Below are positions 8,419-14,909 of a DNA stretch of 64,000 nucleotides, piece by piece. The notes below the pieces were generated by a model. It saw nothing but the letters and a program-made list of their open reading frames with translations. It did no database searches and was not told the DNA's origin. Numbering within the stretch: the first letter of the stretch is position 1; each line of letters opens with the position of its first letter. The DNA comes from Turicibacter faecis. Its GTDB lineage: Bacteria; Bacillota_I; Bacilli_A; MOL361; Turicibacteraceae. A program made the translations under genes and the position numbers. The DNA is taken from NCBI RefSeq assembly GCF_037076425.1, contig NZ_AP028127.1:650001-714000 (forward strand). The letters are read 5' to 3'.

Positions 8419-9480
8419 TTGACTGTTTCAGTTGTGGATTTATTTTGTGGTATAGGGGGACTAACTAAAGGATTAGAATTTGCAGGATTAGACGTCATCG
8501 CTGGAGTGGACATAGATGAAACTTGTCGCTATGCCTATGAAATGAACAATAAATCTAAATTTATTCAAGGAGATGTTAGTTCTGTAGATGTTAATCAAAT
8601 AAAGGAGTTATATTCAAAAGGTTCGGTACGTGTATTAGTAGGGTGCGCACCCTGCCAGCCATTTTCGAAGTATACCCAAAGGTATCGTAAAGAAGGGCAT
8701 AAGGATGAGAAATGGAAGCTATTGTATGCGTTTGCTAATATTATTAAGGGTGTAAAACCGGAGGTAATATCAATGGAAAACGTTCCTGAATTAGCTAAGG
8801 AAGCTGTTTTTTCGGATTTTTTGAGTTTTTTAACCGACGAAGGTTATCGTTTTTCTTGGAAAATTGTGTATTGTCCGGACTATGGAGTTCCACAGAAACG
8901 AAAGCGGTTAGTTTTACTCGCTTCCCTTCTAGGTGATATTGAATTAATTCCGCCTTTATATGAGAAAGAAGAGTACTTAACGGTAAGAGATGCTATTGGA
9001 GATCTTCCTGTATTAAAAAATGGAGGACAAGATAGGGAGGATAGTATTCATTGTGTTACCAAACTATCGCAGATCAATTTAAAACGCATTCAGCAATCAA
9101 TTCCGGGAGGAACATGGCTGGATTGGGATGAGGATTTACGACTACCATGCCATAAAAAAAGTACAGGAAAAAGCTATGGAGCTGTTTATGGTAGAATGGC
9201 TTGGAATGAACCATCTCCTACTATAACAACTCAATTTTATGGATATGGTAATGGGCGATTTGGACACCCTGAGCAAGATAGGGCACTTTCATATCGCGAA
9301 GGTGCAATTTTACAATCCTTTCCGAAAGATTATAAGTTTATAGGGGAAGAGGAGAGTTTTAATAGAAGAAAGTTGGGCATACATATAGGTAATGCTGTTC
9401 CAGTTGAGTTAGGGCGAGCTATTGGGTTGAGTATTTTAAAACATTTGAAAGAGATGGGAGTGGGACTAAGTGAAGAATAA
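8419..9480 (+). CDS. DNA cytosine-5 methyltransferase (second, orphan specificity)
   Basis: About 353 residues. Motif I DLFCGIGGLTKGLEFAG, motif IV GCAPCQPFSKY (catalytic Cys, about 78), motif VI ENVPEL, motif VIII QKRKRLVLLAS and motif X GNAVPVELGRAIG are present. It differs clearly from the HaeIII-like enzyme in motif I and in the target-recognition region, so a different target is expected, which I cannot predict. TTG 8419 is the likely start: AAGGAGGAGTGA ends 5 nt before it, while GTG 8410 is too close. It overlaps the DUF262 gene by 11 nt, so methyltransferase, DUF262 and HEPN genes are translationally coupled. Confidence 0.93.
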   Translation: MTVSVVDLFCGIGGLTKGLEFAGLDVIAGVDIDETCRYAYEMNNKSKFIQGDVSSVDVNQIKELYSKGSVRVLVGCAPCQPFSKYTQRYRKEGHKDEKWKLLYAFANIIKGVKPEVISMENVPELAKEAVFSDFLSFLTDEGYRFSWKIVYCPDYGVPQKRKRLVLLASLLGDIELIPPLYEKEEYLTVRDAIGDLPVLKNGGQDREDSIHCVTKLSQINLKRIQQSIPGGTWLDWDEDLRLPCHKKSTGKSYGAVYGRMAWNEPSPTITTQFYGYGNGRFGHPEQDRALSYREGAILQSFPKDYKFIGEEESFNRRKLGIHIGNAVPVELGRAIGLSILKHLKEMGVGLSEE

Positions 9481-10525
9481 AATTACAGAGGAGCAGAAGG
9501 AAAAGGCTAATGCACAAATTAGAGAATTACGTAAAGAGATTGATTATGATACCAGGGACTATTCAATTGATTTTCTAGTAAAGCAATTTGGAGAAAATGA
9601 ATTTTTTATACCTGACGAGTATCAACGACAATTTGTTTGGGAAAATCAACACAAAACAGATTTTATTGAGTCAATTTTATTGGGGTTACCTATCCCGTTT
9701 ATGTTTTTTTCAGACACAGATGATGGAAGATGTGAAATTATTGATGGTGCTCAAAGGACTAGAACTTTGGATACGTTCATGGAGAATAACTTGGTATTAA
9801 AAAATTTGAAGCTATTAACAAGTTTAGAAAATTTCACTTATGAGGATTTACCTGATTATTTCAAACGGAAATTTAATAAAACTACAATGAGGATCATTGT
9901 TTTATCAGATGAAACCACGTTAGAGACTAGAAGAGAAATATTTAATCGTATTAATACTGCTGGGGTTCGCGCGAATAAAAGTGAGGTTCGACGCGGAACC
10001 TATTCGGGTCCTTTTATGGATTTTCTTAAGGAGTGTACTAAAAATGAATTATTCATTAGTGTATGCCCCGTAAGTGATAACGGAAAGAAACGTTATGAGG
10101 ACTTAGAGTTAGTATTAAGATTTTTTGCCTTTTTGAACAATTACCAATCGTTTAATCATCGAGTAGGTGAATTTTTAGATAATTATGTTGAACGGGTACA
10201 GGATAGCTTTAATAAAGATGAATTAACAAGAGAGTTTCTTAATATGTTGAGATTTGTAGATAAATATTTTGAGTTTGGGTTTAGAAAAACCAAAAAGGCG
10301 AAATCTACTCCTCGAGTTCGTTTTGAAGCTATTTCTGTAGGTGTAGCATTGGCATTAAGAGCGAAACCCGACCTGGTCCCAGCTTCGATGGATTGGCTGG
10401 ATAGTGAGGAGTTTAAGAAACATACAACAACTCATGCGAGTAATTCCCAGGCGAGAGTAAGAGGACGAATTGAATTTGTAAGAGATATGTTATTAGCGGG
10501 GGATAATGATGCAGGAGACTATTGA
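9470..10525 (+). CDS. DUF262-domain protein (ParB-like NTPase/nuclease fold)
   Basis: About 351 residues. The N-terminal DUF262 (GmrSD N-domain-like) shows FIPDEYQRQFVWENQHKTDF (residues 44-64), PIPFMFF, the signature DGAQRTRTL (about 92-100) and NRINTAGVRANKSEVRRG (about 160-177). DUF262 is the domain that pairs with a nuclease in GmrSD and SspE-like anti-phage enzymes, using nucleotide hydrolysis. The usual C-terminal HNH domain (DUF1524) is absent: after residue 180 there is only a helical region, so nuclease activity may come from the partner HEPN protein. It starts with GTG inside the methyltransferase stop region and overlaps the HEPN gene by 20 nt. Confidence 0.9.
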   Translation: MKNKITEEQKEKANAQIRELRKEIDYDTRDYSIDFLVKQFGENEFFIPDEYQRQFVWENQHKTDFIESILLGLPIPFMFFSDTDDGRCEIIDGAQRTRTLDTFMENNLVLKNLKLLTSLENFTYEDLPDYFKRKFNKTTMRIIVLSDETTLETRREIFNRINTAGVRANKSEVRRGTYSGPFMDFLKECTKNELFISVCPVSDNGKKRYEDLELVLRFFAFLNNYQSFNHRVGEFLDNYVERVQDSFNKDELTREFLNMLRFVDKYFEFGFRKTKKAKSTPRVRFEAISVGVALALRAKPDLVPASMDWLDSEEFKKHTTTHASNSQARVRGRIEFVRDMLLAGDNDAGDY

Positions 10526-11195
10526 TATGTTTAATGACCGAGTCGAGGAAATAAAGCTATATTATTCCGCATTAGAAAAATTGTATGATTTTAAGGAAAT
10601 AGAAGAAGAAAATCAAGATTTTCTAAAGGATGATTTTTTAAAGATCTTAAAATCTAATGCATTGTTGATGGTCTATAACCTTGTAGAGTCCACTATTATG
10701 GGGGGGATATTAGAGATATATGAAAATTTACACCAAAAGGGTATGACATATAAGATGGTTCGGAAAGAAATACAAGAGATTTGGTTTTCCTATAAATTCA
10801 ATCAGGTTTATGCTAAAAATGCCCATTTTAATTCATATAAAGGGAAAGCGATGGAGATAATTAATTTTATTTTAGAAGAAACACCCTTAGAACTTGATAG
10901 AAAGGCAACGGATATAAGTGGAAATTTAGATGCAGATAAAATAAGGCAAATATGTCAAGAACACGGAATTGTATATAATTTAGATAAAGATAGTCGAGGA
11001 GGAATTATTCTTAAAGATGTTAAGGATAAGAGAAATAACCTTGCACATGGGACGATTTCATTTGTCGAGTGTGGGCGTGATTATAGCATGGATGATTTAG
11101 ATAAAATAAAGCGAGAAACTATTTCCTTTTTGAATAGTATTCTAGAAGGAATGCAAAATTATTACGATAATGAGTTATATCTTTCATCAAGATAA
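10506..11195 (+). CDS. HEPN-domain protein, MAE_28990/MAE_18760-like putative RNase
   Basis: A 229-residue all-helical protein. The C-terminal part carries RNNLAHG (about residue 179), the Rx4-6H catalytic motif of HEPN ribonucleases, and the N-terminal helix DMFNDRVEEIKLYY plus LVESTIMGGILEIYE match what I recall of the MAE_28990 family. Such proteins are described with DUF262 proteins and DNA modification genes in predicted defence operons. It is coupled to DUF262 by a 20-nt overlap. Expected role: an RNA- or tRNA-cleaving effector unleashed when the methyltransferase/DUF262 sensor detects unmodified or foreign DNA; this is inference. Confidence 0.85.
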   Translation: MMQETIDMFNDRVEEIKLYYSALEKLYDFKEIEEENQDFLKDDFLKILKSNALLMVYNLVESTIMGGILEIYENLHQKGMTYKMVRKEIQEIWFSYKFNQVYAKNAHFNSYKGKAMEIINFILEETPLELDRKATDISGNLDADKIRQICQEHGIVYNLDKDSRGGIILKDVKDKRNNLAHGTISFVECGRDYSMDDLDKIKRETISFLNSILEGMQNYYDNELYLSSR

Positions 11196-11324
11196 AGGAT
11201 ATTGCGTTTAATTTTAAGGGTAATTTATCTTTAATAGATCCATCTTATCTCAAGAAATGATTCTTTTTCATTTCACTTAAATAATAAAAGGCCTTGCAAT
11301 GTGATGTTTAGATAATCATCAGAT

Positions 11325-11526
11325 CCCGCTACAATCAAGAACCGAACTAACCATCAATCCATAGACGCCCTACACGGTAGGGGCGCGTGGGATTGTTGGT
11401 TAGTTTTTTTTGTTGAAGGAAGGTGCCTACCATTAGAACGAAAAATCCCCTCAATAGTTGCGATTCAACAGTTGAGGGGATTGGTTTTTAATAGGGGATG
11501 AATAGTTCGCGCGGCGATCTATTCAT
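11325..11526 (+). repeat. Structured non-coding repeat module, copy B
   Basis: CCCGCT (11325-11330), then the AACTAACCA/TGGTTAGTT hairpin with inner GACGCCC/GGGCG and T-tail (11345-11412), a degraded GGAAGGTGCC hairpin, AATCCCCTCAA/TTGAGGGGATT (11444-11482) and ATGAATAG/CTATTCAT (11498-11526). The apical stem of the second hairpin is shorter than in copies A and D but still pairs (GTTG/CAAC), so length changed while pairing was kept. It closes the block of defence genes that copy A opens. Confidence 0.85.
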
Positions 11527-11574
11527 TTTGTGTTATAGGAAGGTGTCTTTGGAAAGGTAGACCTTTTATCAAAG

Positions 11575-12037
11575 CGGTCTTTAATAAAGAATGGCTACAA
11601 GATCTATCAGACACGGATGTGATTTGTTATAGGGATTGGTTCGTTAAACAGGACTTTCCTCATTTATAAACCTAGTCTCATTCTCTTAACCCCACCAAGC
11701 GATTCCTAACCATTCCACTAAATCGCCAGCAGGCTCTCGAAGGTGTCATGGTTAAATCGCTAAACTGGAATAAGTATAGATATGGATAGGCTAATCATGC
11801 ATTCGCATCATTAGCCTTTTCTTATTGGATTTATCCCGCTACAATCAAAATAGAACTAACCATCAATCCATAGACGCCCGACAAGGTAGGGCGTGTGGGC
11901 TTGTTGGTTAGTTTTTATGTTGAAGGAAGGTACCTTCCAGAAGCGGGAAAAGAAAATCCCCTCAACTGTTGGAATCAACTATTGAGGGGATTAAGTTGTA
12001 ATAGGGAGAGGAATAGTTCGCCAAGCGATCTATTCCT
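11575..12037 (+). repeat. Structured non-coding repeat module, copy C
   Basis: This copy repeats the long form seen at 4793-5258. It has the segment with shared GTTAAAC, TCATTTATAAAC and CTCTTAACCC blocks (11641-11695), hairpin AGCGATT/AATCGCT (11699-11762), AGGCTAATcATGC/GCATcATTAGCCT with T-tail (11788-11820), CCCGCT/AGCGGG (11835-11840/11942-11947) enclosing AACTAACCA/TGGTTAGTT (11854-11913) and the perfect palindrome GGAAGGTACCTTCC (11925-11938), AATCCCCTCAA/TTGAGGGGATT (11955-11992), and AGGAATAG/CTATTCCT (12009-12037). Several stems show compensatory changes relative to copy A. Confidence 0.85.
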
Positions 12038-12184
12038 TTTATGTTATAGGATGATGACTTTTGGTGATAGGGATTGGAGAAGATAGGCGTTATACAGTGG
12101 GGTTTTGTATCTAAAAAGGATTTAAATCTTTTTATAAAGTAGGATTGATATGTTCATCTGATTTAAAAGTTGGGAATGATAGGA

Positions 12185-12190
12185 TATAAT
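12185..12190 (+). promoter_or_regulatory. Candidate -10 box of the EVE-HNH gene
   Basis: A TATAAT hexamer 30 nt upstream of the coding region. The -35 (TTTAAA, 12162-12167) is weak. Confidence 0.4.
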
Positions 12191-12220
12191 ATTAGATGTT
12201 AGTTAGGATAGGGAGTGAGG

Positions 12221-13003
12221 ATGATGCAGTGGATTATTCCATGTGATTTAAATTATTATGACGCGATAAGTGCCTTTTCTAGTTTAAAAACGCTAGATTG
12301 GCGACAAAATAACCGGTATGTTGTAGGGGATACTGTGTTTATTTATGCTTCGGCGCCCTATCAAAAAATTATGTTTAAAACGAAAGTTTTAGCAGTAGAT
12401 CTCATGTACGAGGATACGATTGATGATTTTACTTTTTGGAAAGTACCAGTTGATGAACGGGAGAAAGAGCAAAGGAAATCACGTCGATATGTAAGGTTAC
12501 AATTAATTAAGTTTTTGGAATGTGACGATTTAGGGCTAGAATCTCTACTGAAGCAAGGTTTAAAAAAAGCACCACAAGGTGCGGTAAAGTGTCAGAATGA
12601 TAAACTTCAATTAGGTGAATATATTGAGAAATGTTTTGCTCAGGATACTCTGGATGATAAATCGAATGTGATTGAAGAGGATAATTATTACGAAGGAAAT
12701 AGTATTGAGGTTCAACTTAATAGGTATGAGCGTAGTGTTGAGGCAAGAGAGAAGTGTATTGAATTTCATGGATGCCATTGTAAGATTTGTGGGTTTGATT
12801 TTGAAGAAGTGTATGGAGATGCAGGAAGGGGATTTATTCATGTTCACCATATTGTTCCAATATCAGAAGTCAAGGAAGAATATTCGGTAAATTATAAAAA
12901 GGACTTAATCCCGGTTTGTCCAAATTGTCATGCAATCATTCATAGAAGAAAAAAACCGTATACTGTTCAAGAAGTCAAGCAACTACTACAAAATAGAAAG
13001 TAG
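12221..13003 (+). CDS. EVE-HNH modification-dependent restriction endonuclease (predicted)
   Basis: About 260 residues. The N-terminal ~140 residues resemble an EVE/PUA-like domain (MQWIIPCDLNYYDAISAF; later YVVGDTVFIYASAPYQKIMF), which in this architecture binds modified cytosine. The C-terminus is an HNH domain of McrA type: CKICGFDF, HVHHIVPIS, and DLIPVCPNCHAIIH, with four zinc-binding Cys and the catalytic His pair. EVE-HNH proteins are type IV-like enzymes that cut DNA with modified C. Starts at 12221 or 12224 fit the GGGAG ribosome site better than GTG 12215. It stands alone between repeat copies C and D, as a separate cassette. Confidence 0.88.
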   Translation: MMQWIIPCDLNYYDAISAFSSLKTLDWRQNNRYVVGDTVFIYASAPYQKIMFKTKVLAVDLMYEDTIDDFTFWKVPVDEREKEQRKSRRYVRLQLIKFLECDDLGLESLLKQGLKKAPQGAVKCQNDKLQLGEYIEKCFAQDTLDDKSNVIEEDNYYEGNSIEVQLNRYERSVEAREKCIEFHGCHCKICGFDFEEVYGDAGRGFIHVHHIVPISEVKEEYSVNYKKDLIPVCPNCHAIIHRRKKPYTVQEVKQLLQNRK

Positions 13004-13013
13004 GTGTTTGGAT

Positions 13014-13277
13014 AGGCTAATCATGTTTACACATCATTAGCCTTTTCTTATGGGAATAATCCCGCTACAATTAAGAACTAAACGAACCATCAATCCATAG
13101 ACGCCCTACGTGGTAGGGGCGTGTGGGCTTGTTGGTTAGTTTTTTTATGTCGAAAAAAGATGCATTCCAGTAGCGGGAAAAGAAAAATCCCCTCAATAGT
13201 TGCATGGCACTAGCAACAGTTGAGGGGATTAATCAATATTTTTAAAAGGGAGGAATAGAACGCTTGGCGATCTATTC
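13014..13277 (+). repeat. Structured non-coding repeat module, copy D
   Basis: It begins 11 nt after the EVE-HNH stop. AGGCTAAT/ATTAGCCT with T-tail (13014-13046, probable terminator of the gene), CCCGCT/AGCGGG (13061-13066/13172-13177) enclosing AACgAACCA/TGGTTAGTT (13081-13141) and T-tail, AATCCCCTCAA/TTGAGGGGATT with apical GTTGC/GCAAC (13186-13230), and GAATAG/CTATTC with inner CGC/GCG (13253-13277). Confidence 0.85.
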
Positions 13278-13385
13278 ATTTTGTGTTATAGCGGGAGGGC
13301 TTTGGTGATAGGGATTTTAATGAAATTTTGAATTATCAATGATTAGAGTATTTCAAGTAATCATCTGTATCTTTTAACAACAAAA

Positions 13386-13422
13386 ATACCAGACATCTAA
13401 TTTGGGAGAGGATGTCTGGTAT
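13386..13422. terminator. Hairpin, possible terminator
   Basis: ATACCAGACATC (13386-13397) pairs perfectly with GATGTCTGGTAT (13411-13422); A-rich 5' flank, no strong T-tract 3'. It could terminate minus-strand transcription. Confidence 0.4.
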
Positions 13423-13590
13423 AGGGAGTTATATATATTAAATTTGGGATGATTAAATTATAACATGAAAGTATTTACAATGGAAGAAGTATTTTGTCAG
13501 AACGTGACTTTTTTGAAAGTGTAAATGGGAATATAATTGAATTATGGGGGATAAAGTCTCCTATAATAATAATGAAAGTGGGGAAATAGT

Positions 13591-13797
13591 ATGAATGATA
13601 TTTATGATCGCCGATTATCGATTTATTTGAACGTGGGGCTTGATGATGATGGGAAGGATATTATCAAGGCGAAGACGTTTTCTAATGTTCGCTTGGACAC
13701 AACGGACGAGGAGTTAACAGAGTTTGCACAAAAGTATGTCGCTTTATCATCAGGAGCGAACACGAAAAATGTAGTCGCTGACTACCGTATGCTTTAA
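13591..13797 (+). CDS. DUF1659-family small protein
   Basis: A 68-residue protein (LSIYLNVGLDDDGKDIIKAK, TFSNVRLDTTDEEL) typical of DUF1659. It is followed after 20 nt by a DUF2922 protein; the two families are commonly paired in Firmicutes. Function unknown. A possible promoter (TTGAAT 13537, TATAAT 13562, 19-nt spacer) precedes it. Confidence 0.8.
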   Translation: MNDIYDRRLSIYLNVGLDDDGKDIIKAKTFSNVRLDTTDEELTEFAQKYVALSSGANTKNVVADYRML

Positions 13798-13817
13798 TTA
13801 GAAGGGGGAAATGAAAA

Positions 13818-14060
13818 ATGGCTATGGAAGAAACGTATACATTAACTTGTAAATTTAAAGACACAGAAAATAAGACTCGTACGATTGAGGTGAACAATCC
13901 AACTGCGAACTTGACGAATGACAAGATTTTGGATTTCATGAATCACGTCATCGACAGCAACGTGTTAGTCTTGAATGAACTAGATCCGAACTTAAAGTTC
14001 GCCAAAATTGATGGCGCGTATCTCACAACTAAAACAGTTGAAGATATTACTTTAGTTTAG
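13818..14060 (+). CDS. DUF2922-family small protein
   Basis: An 80-residue protein (YTLTCKFKDTENKTRTIEV near the N-terminus) of the DUF2922 type, in an operon with the DUF1659 gene. Strong ribosome site GAAGGGGG. No signal peptide or membrane segment. Function unknown. Confidence 0.8.
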   Translation: MAMEETYTLTCKFKDTENKTRTIEVNNPTANLTNDKILDFMNHVIDSNVLVLNELDPNLKFAKIDGAYLTTKTVEDITLV

Positions 14061-14105
14061 TCTAAAAGGCTTGGGGTGATGGTTAGGCTTTCGTACACGT
14101 CGTAA

Positions 14106-14145
14106 CCCAGGGTCAAAATTCATGAAGTGGATTTTGTGACCTGGG
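14106..14145 (+). other. Long inverted repeat after the DUF2922 gene
   Basis: CCCAGGGTCAAAAT (14106-14119) pairs with ATTTTGTGACCTGGG (14131-14145) with one or two mismatches. There is no T-tract, so it is not an obvious terminator. It opens the 850-bp gene-poor stretch up to 14841. Confidence 0.5.
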
Positions 14146-14194
14146 AAGACTTGAAAGAAAGACTGTCACTCCAAGCTAGATTGCGTAAGGGAGG

Positions 14195-14225
14195 AAAGTC
14201 ACTTCGAAAGGAGTGGCTTTTTTTG
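14195..14225 (+). terminator. Terminator
   Basis: AAAGTCACT pairs with AGTGGCTTT (one G-U) followed by T-run to 14224. Probable terminator of the DUF1659-DUF2922 transcript. Confidence 0.65.
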
Positions 14226-14313
14226 GTACTTAAAAAGGGTAGTACAGTATTCCTGATTATGTTAGAATAAATAAGCCGTTAGGCAACACATCTATTATCT
14301 ATCACACTATTTT

Positions 14314-14348
14314 AAAAACAGGAGTCGGTGAACGATTGCTGTTTTTTA
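14314..14348 (+). terminator. Terminator-like hairpin
   Basis: AAAAACAG (14314-14321) and CTGTTTTTT (14339-14347) form the stem; no gene directly upstream. Confidence 0.45.
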
Positions 14349-14447
14349 ATAGGATGATGGCAAAAGAGTCGATTAACTTTTAAAATATGATATAATAAAT
14401 AAGAAGGGCCAGCTTTTTATTTACCGTACCAGGGATAACTTATAATC

Positions 14448-14491
14448 AAAAAACCAGTCAAGTAGCAATCTGCTACCTCACTGGTTTTTTT
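14448..14491 (+). repeat. Duplicated terminator hairpin, copy 1
   Basis: Stem ACCAGT/ACTGGT and GTAGC/GCTAC between an A-run and a T-run. The same hairpin with identical bulges but a different loop recurs at 17743-17786, after the HD gene. The two copies bracket the 14.8-17.7 kb gene block. Confidence 0.75.
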
Positions 14492-14795
14492 GCTATTTAA
14501 GCCTTGAGTCCTCCTAAAGTGTAGGGATCGTTAATAGTAATGATGAGTTGCCGTTTTAGAGCGGGACGGGGTGAGGGTGTAACATGAGTTAAATTCCCGT
14601 TAGTGATAAGATGGATGTGATAGTTGTGATTCAGACAAAGACCGACAGTTGTGATATAATGATTAAGATGATACGAGGTAAGTTCGATATTTTACCATAA
14701 TTGGAATTGATTTTAGCTTAGAAAAAGATGCTTGCATTTTTCGGTATCATTAGGATTCTTTTAAAAATGGTGGCAACATCATGAGGGTATCCTTT

Positions 14796-14829
14796 CTATT
14801 GGGTGGCTACCAGTGAATTTCTAGAAAGG
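14796..14829 (+). promoter_or_regulatory. Leader hairpin before a 17-codon ORF
   Basis: CCTTTCTA pairs with TAGAAAGG, with an inner GGT/ACC helix. It sits 12 nt before the short ORF at 14841 and might regulate its translation or that of the next gene. No T-tract. Confidence 0.3.
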
Positions 14830-14840
14830 GTGTTTTTCTT

Positions 14841-14894
14841 ATGTCATCCAATAAAAAGAATAAATCATCAAGAGGGTACTTGATAAATGTTTGA
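14841..14894 (+). CDS. Possible 17-residue leader peptide
   Basis: ATG to TGA encodes MSSNKKNKSSRGYLINV. It has a weak AAGGGTG ribosome site and ends 16 nt before the 14910 gene, whose ribosome site overlaps its stop. It could be a translated leader or chance. Confidence 0.25.
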   Translation: MSSNKKNKSSRGYLINV

Positions 14895-14909
14895 AAAGGA
14901 GCACGGATA

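Noticed and set aside
11895-12086. 63-codon ORF on the plus strand
   Set aside because: It lies wholly inside repeat copy C; equivalent positions in copies A, B and D are not open in the same way, and hairpins explain the sequence.
4271-13277. Repeats considered as a CRISPR array
   Set aside because: Units are long, irregular, multi-hairpin and separated by genes; no short regular repeat-spacer pattern and no cas genes.
14805-14818. GGGTGGCTACC resembling the T-box antiterminator motif
   Set aside because: It deviates from the T-box consensus, has no terminator partner and the next gene is not a tRNA-synthetase or amino-acid gene.
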